DNA from: Candidatus Heimdallarchaeota archaeon
GTDB lineage: Archaea; Asgardarchaeota; Heimdallarchaeia; Heimdallarchaeales; Kariarchaeaceae
Direction of reading: 5' to 3'
Length of the DNA stretch: 13,253 bases
NCBI GenBank assembly: GCA_027016475.1
Contig: JALUTL010000356.1
Coordinates: 572-13,824 of the forward strand
Below the pieces are notes generated by a model, which made no database searches, was not told the DNA's origin, and saw only the letters and a program-made list of their open reading frames with translations. Made by a program: the position numbers and the translations under genes. How positions within the stretch are numbered: position 1 is the stretch's first letter; every line of letters begins with the position of its first letter. Below, piece by piece: positions 1-7,621 of the stretch.

Positions 1-626
1 TACTCCGCACCGTCCTTTTCGTCAACCTTCTTCTTCTTTGCTTTCATGATGTCTGGCAATTTTGGATAGCGGGGTTCGTTGATTCCTTTGTCTGTCGTGA
101 CGATTGCAGGCAAAGTCACTTCGAACTTTTCTTTTCTTTGAGTGGCATCACGAGTCACAACAATCCTCCCCTCTTCTGCCTCAAGCCCTGAAATTTCTGC
201 AATCACTGGCATTCCAAGAAGCTCTCCGACAGCAGGGCCGATGAAACTGTCTGCCGTATCTGTTGCCAACCTTCCTGCAAAAACCAAATCTGGTTGTAAC
301 GCTCCGACCTCTTTGGCAAGAACTTTGGCAATGCCCAACGGATCACTATCTGCCAAGTCTGCATTGTTGACGAGAACTGCGTCATCTGCCCCCATCGCCA
401 AGGCCTTTCTGATCACTTGGCTTTCAACACCTTTCCCAAGTGTAACAAGTGTAACAGTTCCACCAAGCTTTTCCTTGGTTTGAATGGCTGCTTCCAAAGC
501 ATATTCATCATATGGTGATGGGATCCATTCGATGGAATCATCATAGACAACGTCTGTTCCATCTTCTTTTATCTGAAAACGGGTTTCCGTATCAGGAACC
601 GCTTTGAGCATGACTACGATTTTCAT
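1..626 (-). CDS. etfB: Electron transfer flavoprotein subunit beta (3' end off window)
   Basis: Beta subunit of the EtfAB heterodimer, a cytoplasmic FAD/AMP-binding carrier that passes electrons from dehydrogenases to the membrane quinone pool. The reverse strand reads MKIVVMLKAVPDTETRF at the N-terminus, the usual EtfB opening. The Rossmann-like core contains ALAMGADDAVLV and AGRLATDTADSFIGPAVGE, and the EtfB signature near the C-terminus reads GINEPRYPKLPDIMKAKKK. About 208 residues are visible. The family is usually around 250, so a short C-terminal tail probably lies beyond base 1, although the last two visible bases (TA) could also begin a stop codon. Two in-frame ATGs (626 and 629) are possible starts; an A/T element at about 651-658 sits 25-30 nt upstream, fitting a leaderless transcript. 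It is divergent from nurA. etfA is not in the window. Confidence 0.93.
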   Translation of the reverse strand, partial: MKIVVMLKAVPDTETRFQIKEDGTDVVYDDSIEWIPSPYDEYALEAAIQTKEKLGGTVTLVTLGKGVESQVIRKALAMGADDAVLVNNADLADSDPLGIAKVLAKEVGALQPDLVFAGRLATDTADSFIGPAVGELLGMPVIAEISGLEAEEGRIVVTRDATQRKEKFEVTLPAIVTTDKGINEPRYPKLPDIMKAKKKKVDEKDGAE

Positions 627-770
627 CATCCAATGTTGTAATTGATTGACTTTTTAGAGTTATCATGTATTCTAGTAATTTACGCGTTAGAATGACCAAA
701 TTTCAACACCAAAAGGAAGATCGCACCATTTTCGTTGAATAGTTCTACACAATTCCATCGAACACAGAAG

Positions 771-778
771 TTTAAATG
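771..778 (+). promoter_or_regulatory. TATA-like element of nurA
   Basis: TTTAAATG lies about 27 nt before the ATG at 801, which is the normal TATA-to-start distance of a leaderless archaeal mRNA. This spacing favours the ATG at 801 over the upstream in-frame TTG at 735, since the TTG would lie ahead of this promoter. Confidence 0.45.
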
Positions 779-800
779 TGGGAGGCACAATAATAATTTG

Positions 801-1892
801 ATGCCACAAAATTTTGATGTGGATGATGTACACAAAGTTGCAGATGAATTGGCTGACGGAATTCTAAGCAATGGACAAACATTTTTGGACTTAGCTGGCA
901 GTGGAAGTCCAACATGGAGCCCTATCCCTTCCATGTCCACCGAACCGCTGACATTCGGTGCAGTTGATGGTGGTTCACGTACCTTTCAGGGACGGGGGGC
1001 TTACCTAATATTTGCTCAGGCCGCAGGTAGACCCATGGGAGTCAACAACTCCCCATTGCCGCGAGACATTGCATGGGAGATAAAAAGGGATGGCAAGGCC
1101 CTTTCAACAGGGGGAAGTTTCATCAACGATTTGGCAAGCAGGCTTAGAGAAAGATTGGAACTGACAGTTGCCGCTGACCTGATCGAACGTTACTCACCCG
1201 ATTATCTTCTATTGGATGGAACGCTAGAAGGACTGTTCATAATTGGACTGCCAACACGTATTAGTGTTTCACAAAAATACGACCGAGAATCACTTGATGC
1301 TGATTTTGTTCAATTTCAAAAGGAGCTTGTAGCTTATGGCGAAGTTCTCCATGAACTGCTTGATTTGGCAGAATCCAATGGTACCACCATTCTTGGCATA
1401 TCAAAGGACAGCTACAGCAAAAAATTTCTCCCTGAAAAGTATCTTGATTCTGCTCTCAATGATCCTATGTATTTTTCAATGGTGACTGATGGACAACCCG
1501 GATTTTCAGAAACGTTGACCAGCCATGCGTACGACCGTATATTGTCTAGTCCAGGTCTTGAAGCATTATGGAAAGACAATGGAATCAAACTTGATGAGAA
1601 GGACTGCATTGTCAAAACGTTCTTTGCTACTGTTGTCCCTCGTGGAATTCCTATCCGCATCGATTACTTTGTTTCGAATACCAAACCTCCCTCACAATTG
1701 CTCAGTGATCTGCTGACTGTCTCTGACGGAAAAGACTGGTTTATTCCGCCTCGCTTGGCCCATGAAAAAAGTGTTGTCAAATCAGATGTTTTTGAAAGTC
1801 TCCTTAAGCAGGTATACAAAAGAATAGAAAGGGAGAACCCTATGTTGGCAAAGTTAATTATCGGCTCAACCCGCCGATCCCGTACTCAATGA
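801..1892 (+). CDS. nurA: NurA-family 5'-3' nuclease
   Basis: NurA is the archaeal manganese-dependent nuclease that works with the HerA hexameric helicase to resect DNA ends in double-strand-break repair. The 363-residue product shows the family motifs in order: AVDGG at 54-58 (catalytic Asp56), LLLDGTLE at 137-143 (Asp139), GISKDSYSK at 199-207 (conserved Lys), IRIDYF at 285-290 and a late PRLAHEKS at 317-324 with the conserved His. The start at 801 is chosen from the TATA element at 771-778; an in-frame TTG at 735 would add 22 unlikely residues. No herA, mre11 or rad50 is in the window, so the partner must be encoded elsewhere. The gene is convergent with ftsZ, with only 7 nt between the stop codons. 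Family assignment is secure from the motif set; the activity itself is inferred from the family. Confidence 0.88.
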   Translation: MPQNFDVDDVHKVADELADGILSNGQTFLDLAGSGSPTWSPIPSMSTEPLTFGAVDGGSRTFQGRGAYLIFAQAAGRPMGVNNSPLPRDIAWEIKRDGKALSTGGSFINDLASRLRERLELTVAADLIERYSPDYLLLDGTLEGLFIIGLPTRISVSQKYDRESLDADFVQFQKELVAYGEVLHELLDLAESNGTTILGISKDSYSKKFLPEKYLDSALNDPMYFSMVTDGQPGFSETLTSHAYDRILSSPGLEALWKDNGIKLDEKDCIVKTFFATVVPRGIPIRIDYFVSNTKPPSQLLSDLLTVSDGKDWFIPPRLAHEKSVVKSDVFESLLKQVYKRIERENPMLAKLIIGSTRRSRTQ

Positions 1893-1899
1893 TCAAATT

Positions 1900-3219
1900 T
1901 CAAATGTCCCATATTGTCTTTATTGGAGGGGATTGAAGCTCAAACCCTTCCTCATCCCAACCTTGGTTGGGATCAATTCCATCAAATGAAATGGAGTAGG
2001 GAGAATCCACTCCAGAGAGTATTATTGTCACTTCAACCTTCGAACCCAATGACTTATCTATATGTGTACCCCAAATGATATGGGCATCCTTTCCAATCTC
2101 ATTTGTTACTGCTCTGACACATCGCTGGATTTCCTCCAAACTTAAGGTTTCGCCGCCTGCAATGTGTATCAATGCTGCTTTTGCGTCCATTATTTGAATG
2201 TCCAACAAACTGTAGGCAAGACTTTCTCTCAATGCATCTTCAATTCTGTCGGGACCTTCTCCCTCTCCTACTCCAATTACTGAGCTGCCACCTCGTTTCA
2301 GAATCTGGCGAATATCTGCAAAATCAACATTGACATACGCGGGGGTGGTTACCAAGTTAACAATTCCTTGAACTGCCTTTATCAGAATTTCATCGGCAAT
2401 TTTGAATGCCATATCTATTGGAAGGGTGGGATCAATTTGCAGAAGCTTTTGATTTGGGATTACGATGACTGTGTCACATGTAGAATAAAGTTCCTTTAAT
2501 CCTTCCAATGCATTATGTACTCGCTCTTCTCCTTCCATCTCAAAAGGCAAGGTGCAAACTCCTACAACCAATGCCCCCTCTGATCTGGCAATATCTGCTA
2601 TTACTGATGCAGCACCAGTTCCCGTTCCACCTCCCATACCGGCCTGAATAAAAACCATGTCTGCACCTCTCACCAATTCGCGAATGTCCTCAGTCGATTC
2701 TTCTGCGGCAGCTCTTCCTATTACAGGATCATTTCCTGCGCCAAGACCTTCTGTTAGTTCTTTCCCTAATACAATTTTTTGGTCTGCAACTGAATTAAGC
2801 AAATGGAATGCATCCGTATTGGCTGCGACAGTTACTGCCCCTTTTATCCCTCTGCGAGTTAACCTACTCACAGCATTGGATCCAGCACCACCTACACCAA
2901 TCACCAAAATTTTGTCCTCTTTGTCTCCAATTAGTTTCATGATCTCCATATCTGCGGCTTCAGAAGAAAAGCGAGAATTCACCCTCTTTTTCGAAAGTTT
3001 TGCTTCTTGGGCCCGCTTTGCAACATTGTTCATGAAACTACTTGAAAAGTCTCTAGGAGGTGCTGGCGTTTCTTCTTGTGGGGATGGTCTGGAATATTTA
3101 TAAGGCAACTCTTTTGGAATGTTGTTGTTATTGACTTCTGGAGTGTAATAAGACTCTTTCTTAGGTTTTTCATCGAAATCATCAAGTATATTGAGAATCT
3201 CATCAATTGGTGATGGCAT
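1900..3219 (-). CDS. ftsZ: FtsZ/tubulin-family GTPase with N-terminal extension
   Basis: Tubulin-superfamily GTPase of 439 residues. The GTP-binding elements are intact: GVGGAGSNAV at 108-117, the tubulin signature GGGTGTG at 196-202, FEMEGEERV at 226-234 and the T7 (synergy) loop NVDFADIRQIL at 297-307 with both acidic residues expected for GTP hydrolysis. The C-terminal FtsZ domain follows at about 310-405. Unusual is the roughly 100-residue N-terminal extension, rich in Pro, Asn and charged residues and probably disordered, plus a short C-terminal tail ending PIKTIWDI. Thaumarchaeota are known to divide with the ESCRT-like Cdv system, so the role of FtsZ in them is unsettled. The ATG is about 27 nt downstream of an A/T stretch at 3240-3247, which fits a leaderless mRNA. 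The gene lies 55 nt after a secreted protein gene on the same strand; co-transcription is possible but not shown. Confidence 0.95.
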   Translation of the reverse strand: MPSPIDEILNILDDFDEKPKKESYYTPEVNNNNIPKELPYKYSRPSPQEETPAPPRDFSSSFMNNVAKRAQEAKLSKKRVNSRFSSEAADMEIMKLIGDKEDKILVIGVGGAGSNAVSRLTRRGIKGAVTVAANTDAFHLLNSVADQKIVLGKELTEGLGAGNDPVIGRAAAEESTEDIRELVRGADMVFIQAGMGGGTGTGAASVIADIARSEGALVVGVCTLPFEMEGEERVHNALEGLKELYSTCDTVIVIPNQKLLQIDPTLPIDMAFKIADEILIKAVQGIVNLVTTPAYVNVDFADIRQILKRGGSSVIGVGEGEGPDRIEDALRESLAYSLLDIQIMDAKAALIHIAGGETLSLEEIQRCVRAVTNEIGKDAHIIWGTHIDKSLGSKVEVTIILSGVDSPYSISFDGIDPNQGWDEEGFELQSPPIKTIWDI

Positions 3220-3274
3220 CTTGAAAAATTATGCTTCTAAAATTTATTTGAGCAAGAGGCATACATGGGTAACA

Positions 3275-4210
3275 TCATAGTGATTTACGCTTTCTGGAAA
3301 TTGCCAACATCCCTGTTGCAACAGATGCCAGAATGAAATAGACAAATGGCGGAAGGCCAACTTCAATTCCAAAGTTTTCCAAAAATCCTCCTCCTTGCTT
3401 ACTCTCACGGAAACCATATGACGTATGAAGCAGGGAGGTTGCAGATTGGTATTGCCGGAACACATAGACTTCATAGAAAAACTCGGTAACTAACGACCTA
3501 TTGTAGTCAACAACGACACTTAGACGGAAAATCAAATCCTGCTTCCATGAAACTGGATCAGTAGCGTTGTTTGTTGTGTTGAACATCATGTCAATGTTGA
3601 ATGAAAATGTGTTGTCCGCTGTATTGACATTTGAATCAACCGAAATATTGTTTGCTTTTACTTCATAGGGTGGAGATGTCGTGTCTGTATTGTTTTCCAA
3701 TTCTTCCTTGAATTCATTAATGTCTTTTACATAATCAAGGTACGCGTTTTCATCGCTTGTGGCAAAAAGAGGAATGGAGATTTCTGTGACTGTGTCATTT
3801 TCCACACTTGGCTCATCAAAATCACCTGCTTCAGGAAGGAACAGTGAATACAGCAGGACTACCAAAAATCCGAATCCAACAATGGATTGCCATTCATCAA
3901 TGTATGTGCTTCCAGGAACTGATACATCCCCCTTTTTGTGGGTTGTGTTTACCTGATAGTCGTCGCCTTTTGTGACGATTGAGTGCACAGTGGTTTGAAC
4001 CTCTTTTTGCCCAATGAGGGCTTTGATATCATCGCTCAGAGGTTGTTCATAGGATGTTCCATTTACTTTGTTCACACTCATGAATTCTTCAAAATCATGA
4101 AGGAACTCGTCACCAACCTTCAGGTTATGCTCTGGTGGTGCAGCATTTCCTGCAGGTGTAAGTAGTAGCATCACTGCCACAAAAATTGCTGATATTGCTT
4201 TTCTTTTCAT
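3275..4210 (-). CDS. Secreted protein of unknown function with C-terminal membrane anchor
   Basis: I do not recognise the family. The 311-residue product starts with a clear signal peptide (MKRKAISAIF, then a hydrophobic stretch to LLLTPAGNAA at about residue 24). The body is acidic and Asn/Thr-rich with about eight N-x-S/T sequons (for example NTT, NDT, NIS, NRS), so it is probably glycosylated outside the cell. A second hydrophobic stretch at about 109-126 (SIVGFGFLVVLLYSLFL) may be a membrane segment. The C-terminus is a hydrophobic helix at about 287-304 followed by SRKRKSL, a typical archaeal tail anchor. The frame is open upstream as far as 4261, but the ATG at 4210 is chosen because it begins the signal peptide and lies 25-30 nt after AATATACT (about 4235-4242). 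It is located between pstS and ftsZ on the same strand; no function can be inferred from that. Confidence 0.85.
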   Translation of the reverse strand: MKRKAISAIFVAVMLLLTPAGNAAPPEHNLKVGDEFLHDFEEFMSVNKVNGTSYEQPLSDDIKALIGQKEVQTTVHSIVTKGDDYQVNTTHKKGDVSVPGSTYIDEWQSIVGFGFLVVLLYSLFLPEAGDFDEPSVENDTVTEISIPLFATSDENAYLDYVKDINEFKEELENNTDTTSPPYEVKANNISVDSNVNTADNTFSFNIDMMFNTTNNATDPVSWKQDLIFRLSVVVDYNRSLVTEFFYEVYVFRQYQSATSLLHTSYGFRESKQGGGFLENFGIEVGLPPFVYFILASVATGMLAISRKRKSL

Positions 4211-4259
4211 GGTACTTTGAACTGACAAACTCAGTATATTAATCTCTCCTTTTTCCTTC

Positions 4260-4279
4260 AAAAAAATGAACGGCGTTCA
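4260..4279 (-). terminator. Hairpin plus T-run downstream of pstS
   Basis: On the minus strand the perfect inverted repeat TGAACGCCGTTCA is followed immediately by seven T residues, 44 nt after the pstS stop codon. This looks like an intrinsic terminator with a 5-bp stem and 3-nt loop. Archaeal termination mostly needs only the T-run, so the hairpin may be incidental. It would separate pstS transcription from the downstream secreted-protein gene. Confidence 0.5.
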
Positions 4280-4322
4280 ATTCTTTCTTTTGTTCCAAAG
4301 GCTCAATTTTGGTTAAACTATT

Positions 4323-5267
4323 TCACGTAAAACTCTTTTTTCTGAAAACAAGGGCCAAGAAAACTATACCTGCCATAAGAGGTAAAGGATTCAATGGGGT
4401 GTTGTCAATGGATGCAACCTCTGAAAGGGTTTGTGCCGCTTCTGCTACATTTACATATCCGACATCCAATACCAAGTATTGTCCTTCAGGTGACAATGTA
4501 TATTCCACAAATTGCCTGCCAATGTCTGAAATGGTTTTTTCATCAAAAACATAAAACAGAGGACGAGCAACAGGGTATGATCCATCCTTGGCAGTTTCAA
4601 TGGTGCCTTCAACACCATCTACCTTGACTTTCTTTACAATATCTGTGAAGAATGCAAGACCTCCATAACCGATGGCGTTCTTTTGGTCCGCTACCAGCCT
4701 GAACAATTGTGACGTGGATGCTTCCTGCTTGTGGCCCTTAACTTTTGCTGGATCAACTTCTTCCCCGTCAAGGAAAAATTCATTGAAAAAGTCATGAGTT
4801 CCAGAGTTCTCGTCCCTTTCGATTACAAATATGTCTCCTCCGCTTGCCCAGCCAACATCTGCCCAATTGGTATACGTTCCATTGTATATTCCAGTAATTT
4901 GTTCTCGCGTAAGGCTATCAATAGGATTCTCTTTGTTGACAACAATTATCAAGGCATCCAGGGCAACTTTGGTAATGTTCAATTCAATTCCTTTTGCAGT
5001 TGCCTCATTGACCTCTTCCTGTTTTGGCTCTCTTGACATAGGGGCAATGTCGGTTTGCCTGTCGATCAACGCAGTAATTCCTGCCCCTGAGCCTGGACCT
5101 TCAACTGAGATGGTGACATCAGGATTCAACTCTTGAAACCTTGCCCCAACAGCTTCTACAATCGGGAACAAGGTATTGGATCCTACAATACTCAATTTCG
5201 TTTCTGCAACGGCGGTGGAGGATGCAAATATCATCACCAGCAACAGTATACTCATTTTGCACTTCAT
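4323..5267 (-). CDS. pstS: Phosphate ABC transporter substrate-binding protein PstS
   Basis: Extracytoplasmic phosphate-binding protein of the Pst ABC importer, 314 residues. Residues 1-21 are a signal peptide (hydrophobic ILLLVMIFASSTAVA, cleavage expected before ETK). The phosphate-site motifs are present: GSNTLFPIVEAV at 29-40, EGPGSGAGI at 56-64, DIAPMSRE at 73-80 and ERDENSGTHDFF at 150-161. The protein ends in a hydrophobic segment at about 292-308 followed by FRKKSFT, which should tether it to the cytoplasmic membrane from outside, an alternative to the bacterial lipid anchor. pstC, pstA and pstB are not adjacent: the downstream gene is an unrelated secreted protein. The AbrB-PhoU gene is divergently transcribed 168 nt away, which points to shared phosphate control. 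An A/T element at about 5290-5297 is 27 nt before the ATG. Confidence 0.95.
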   Translation of the reverse strand: MKCKMSILLLVMIFASSTAVAETKLSIVGSNTLFPIVEAVGARFQELNPDVTISVEGPGSGAGITALIDRQTDIAPMSREPKQEEVNEATAKGIELNITKVALDALIIVVNKENPIDSLTREQITGIYNGTYTNWADVGWASGGDIFVIERDENSGTHDFFNEFFLDGEEVDPAKVKGHKQEASTSQLFRLVADQKNAIGYGGLAFFTDIVKKVKVDGVEGTIETAKDGSYPVARPLFYVFDEKTISDIGRQFVEYTLSPEGQYLVLDVGYVNVAEAAQTLSEVASIDNTPLNPLPLMAGIVFLALVFRKKSFT

Positions 5268-5353
5268 GTTTTATCAAACCACACTTTGGTTCTAAATGAT
5301 GCAACTCATCCATTTTCTATAAAACCTGCGTCGTGGGTATCTGACCTAAACAG

Positions 5354-5385
5354 AAATCTCTGAGTTTTCAAAAATCTCCGAGTTT
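5354..5385 (+). promoter_or_regulatory. Paired 14-bp boxes between pstS and phoU-like gene (candidate operator)
   Basis: AAATCTCTGAGTTT (5354-5367) and AAATCTCCGAGTTT (5372-5385) match at 13 of 14 positions and are offset by 18 bp. Each contains CTCnGAG, a small palindrome, so each box could bind a dimer. They lie just upstream of the A/T element of the phoU-like gene (5407-5419) and upstream of the pstS promoter in the divergent direction. This is the expected place for a phosphate-responsive operator. Binding by any particular regulator is an inference. Confidence 0.5.
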
Positions 5386-5406
5386 CTCATTCCCATTTCG
5401 ACACAG

Positions 5407-5419
5407 TTAATACCTATAT
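5407..5419 (+). promoter_or_regulatory. TATA-like element of the phoU-like gene
   Basis: TTAATACCTATAT lies about 20-27 nt upstream of the ATG at 5436, consistent with a leaderless transcript. It favours the ATG over the in-frame TTG one codon earlier. Confidence 0.4.
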
Positions 5420-5435
5420 GTAAATACATTGTTTG

Positions 5436-6458
5436 ATGGGTATCCCTCCCACCAGAAGAAAATTGCAGTTTGCAGGAAACAGCAGCTATGTTCTGACAAT
5501 TCCCAAACAATGGATAAAAAAGGCTGGACTCCAAAAAGAAAATGCAGAAGTTCTTATTGAAGAAATGGATGATGGCGGTCTTCGGATAACTCCTGCTGAT
5601 GGAATTGACCAAAAGGATTCTCTTGATGAGCAGATTATCGCCGTGAATGAAAATCGTAGCCCAAATGAAGTAATTCGATTGATTTTGGCTGCCTATCTCG
5701 CTTCCACTCCACAAATCATCATCAAATCACTTGATGACAAACCACTCCAAATGGAACACGTACTGGCAATCAATGAGATATGTGACAAACTTTGGGGGGC
5801 TGAAATCATTGAAGAAACCGAAACAAAAATCGTAATCCATGATGCACTTGACCCCTCACAGCTTAAATTGCAGGATCTTATCCAAAAATCTTGGTTCACT
5901 GCCAAAAACATGATTGAAAAAGCATACAAGTACATCTTCGAGAATGAGGAGAATGCCAAATCAATTGTGCACAATGCAGAAAAAACCCTTGACAAACTGT
6001 ACTACCTTGCCCTTAGGCAATTGTACCGGGCGTCGTCAAAATTCGTGTTTGCTACACAAATTGGAATCTACCCCATGGAAATCATTGATTACCATCTTTT
6101 AGTCAAGAACATTGAACGGATTGGAGATCATGCAGAACAATTGGTTTCGAACAAACCAAATGAAATCAAGGAGATGGAAAAGCTGAGAACATTGGCTGAA
6201 ATTGGCAAAAGTGCATGTGAAGAGGCAGTCAAGGCATTTCTCAATGATGACCCCCTCCTAGCCCAAACTGCAATCGATCGAAAGATACAGGCAAAAGAAA
6301 TTTCAGAATCATATGACATACCCTGCAAGGAACTTCCACTTGCCAAATCAATTTTGCGGATCGCAGATTACGGATCCGACATCGGAGAATTGGTCATCAA
6401 TCGCTTTCTTGCCAAAAAAAAGGATAAGGAAATCATCGAATTCGCAAGAGAAAAATGA
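5436..6458 (+). CDS. AbrB-PhoU fusion phosphate regulator
   Basis: Predicted phosphate-response regulator of 340 residues combining a SpoVT/AbrB DNA-binding domain with a PhoU domain. Residues about 7-52 (RRKLQFAGNSSYVLTIPKQW onwards) form the swapped-hairpin AbrB domain. The remainder is helical and carries PhoU metal-binding motifs: NIERIGDHAE at 225-234 and RIADYGSDIGE at 308-318. In bacteria PhoU links the Pst transporter to the PhoR/PhoB system. In archaea lacking PhoR/PhoB, the AbrB fusion would let PhoU act directly on DNA; this is inferred from domain content. The gene is divergent from pstS and probably controls it through the repeat pair between them. The stop is 50 nt before the taw1 start. 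Confidence 0.88.
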   Translation: MGIPPTRRKLQFAGNSSYVLTIPKQWIKKAGLQKENAEVLIEEMDDGGLRITPADGIDQKDSLDEQIIAVNENRSPNEVIRLILAAYLASTPQIIIKSLDDKPLQMEHVLAINEICDKLWGAEIIEETETKIVIHDALDPSQLKLQDLIQKSWFTAKNMIEKAYKYIFENEENAKSIVHNAEKTLDKLYYLALRQLYRASSKFVFATQIGIYPMEIIDYHLLVKNIERIGDHAEQLVSNKPNEIKEMEKLRTLAEIGKSACEEAVKAFLNDDPLLAQTAIDRKIQAKEISESYDIPCKELPLAKSILRIADYGSDIGELVINRFLAKKKDKEIIEFAREK

Positions 6459-6476
6459 ACCAATGAAACAGACGAC

Positions 6477-6487
6477 ATATTAATTTA
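6477..6487 (+). promoter_or_regulatory. TATA-like element of taw1
   Basis: ATATTAATTTA is centred 27 nt before the GTG at 6509, so transcription would start at or next to this codon. This favours the GTG start over the ATG at 6542. Confidence 0.45.
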
Positions 6488-6508
6488 GGGGATTGCAAAA
6501 GTTAATTT

Positions 6509-7492
6509 GTGGTTGAACAGATCGTCGACCTGAACCTCGGAATGTCTGAGGATCTAAGGGAACGACTTGAAAAACAGCATTACTATCTTGCAGGGAAACA
6601 TAGTGGCGTCAAGCTCTGCCATTGGACAAAAAAGGATATGGTCGGTGAAGGACAATGCTACAAGAATAAGTTCTATGGCATCACATCAGGTTATTGCATG
6701 CAGGTTTCTCCAGCCCTGACATGGTGCACAGAACGATGCCTGTTCTGCTGGAGATCTGAAAGCTATGCCATGGGCGACGATATGTCTGACATGGATCATG
6801 ATGCTCCCGACTGGCTTGTCAGAGAAATGATCAAGGGACAGCAAAAGTTGCTTTCAGGGTATGGCGGAAATCCAAAGGTTGACAAGCAAAAATGGGAAAG
6901 TGCCCAAACACCAAAGCATGTTGCAATCTCCTTGAGTGGCGAACCAACCCTCTACAAGCACCTTGATGATTTCATTGAAGTCTGCCATGATCTCGGCATG
7001 ACCACATTCCTTGTGACAAACGGAACAAATCCTGAGGTTTTGGCAAACCTCAAAAACCTTCCCACCCAACTGTATCTGACTGTAGCAGGTAACACGCCGC
7101 AAATGCATTCTGCCATTACACGCCCGTTCAATCCAAAAGAAGCATGGCAAAAGCTCAACCAGACTCTCGATGTCATGGCGAACCTTGACACCAGAAAAGT
7201 CATACGACTGACTCTTGTCAAAGGAAAGAACATGGCGAATCCCGAAAAATATGCAGAAATGTTCTTCAGGGCAAAGGCCCATTTCCTCGAAGCAAAAGGA
7301 TTCGTTTCAGTAGGAGATGCCCGGCAAAACCTCGGATACGATCGAATGCCTGATATAAATGACATCGTAAACTTCTCCAAAGAAATTGTCCAAAAATCAC
7401 CACAGCACCTTGAACTCATTGACGTCTCAGAAAGCTCCTGTGCCGTATTGATGGCTCCTGAAGACTATCCTTGGCGGTTTCTGAACATCTAG
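6509..7492 (+). CDS. taw1: tRNA 4-demethylwyosine synthase (radical SAM, Taw1/TYW1)
   Basis: Radical SAM enzyme that condenses N1-methylguanosine-37 of tRNA-Phe with a two-carbon unit from pyruvate to form 4-demethylwyosine, the tricyclic base next to the anticodon. The 327-residue protein has the radical SAM motif CTERCLFCW with Cys73, Cys77 and Cys80. Upstream are Cys37, Cys50 and Cys63, spaced exactly 13 residues apart, which is the arrangement known to hold the second [4Fe-4S] cluster in archaeal Taw1. SLSGEPTLY at about 142-150 is the glycine-rich SAM-binding segment. Length and absence of a flavodoxin domain match archaeal enzymes rather than eukaryotic TYW1. The GTG start at 6509 is chosen from the upstream A/T element; the ATG at 6542 would remove 11 residues without touching any motif. 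It is followed by a T-run. Assignment is very secure. Confidence 0.95.
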   Translation: MVEQIVDLNLGMSEDLRERLEKQHYYLAGKHSGVKLCHWTKKDMVGEGQCYKNKFYGITSGYCMQVSPALTWCTERCLFCWRSESYAMGDDMSDMDHDAPDWLVREMIKGQQKLLSGYGGNPKVDKQKWESAQTPKHVAISLSGEPTLYKHLDDFIEVCHDLGMTTFLVTNGTNPEVLANLKNLPTQLYLTVAGNTPQMHSAITRPFNPKEAWQKLNQTLDVMANLDTRKVIRLTLVKGKNMANPEKYAEMFFRAKAHFLEAKGFVSVGDARQNLGYDRMPDINDIVNFSKEIVQKSPQHLELIDVSESSCAVLMAPEDYPWRFLNI

Positions 7493-7494
7493 GC

Positions 7495-7500
7495 TTTTTT
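7495..7500 (+). terminator. T-run after taw1
   Basis: A run of six T residues begins two bases after the taw1 stop codon. Archaeal RNA polymerase terminates at such T-rich stretches, so this is a probable terminator. No hairpin is obvious. Confidence 0.45.
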
Positions 7501-7575
7501 ACTTCCTTTATAATACCATTGATCAAACAAACAAGATACCAATCACCAAGTTAAAATTCATCAAAAATCTTAAGC

Positions 7576-7613
7576 ATAATATAAACACACCAACGTGAGC
7601 ACAATTGAGAGGT
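7576..7613 (+). promoter_or_regulatory. Promoter and ribosome binding site of the UPF0147 gene
   Basis: ATAATATAAA at 7576-7585 is a good TATA box. Transcription should start near 7605, and GAGAGGT at 7607-7613 is a Shine-Dalgarno-like sequence about 8 nt before the ATG at 7622. This is one of the few genes in the window with a leader and Shine-Dalgarno signal; most others look leaderless. The overlapping ATG at 7615 opens a different frame. Confidence 0.55.
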
Positions 7614-7621
7614 AATGAAAA

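Noticed and set aside
2657..3103. 148-codon plus-strand frame opposite ftsZ
   Set aside because: It lies entirely within the well-supported ftsZ gene and its Ser/Pro/Leu-rich product is typical of an antisense shadow.
3275..4261. Longer version of the unknown secreted protein starting at 4261
   Set aside because: It would begin with a TTG inside the terminator-like hairpin/T-run and put 17 polar residues in front of a good signal peptide.
4323..4380. PEFG-CTERM sorting signal at the PstS C-terminus
   Set aside because: The hydrophobic helix and basic tail are present, but the PEFG motif is missing here and in the other two anchored proteins.
6854..7419. Two long minus-strand frames opposite taw1
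   Set aside because: taw1 is unambiguous on the other strand and neither antisense product has protein-like features.
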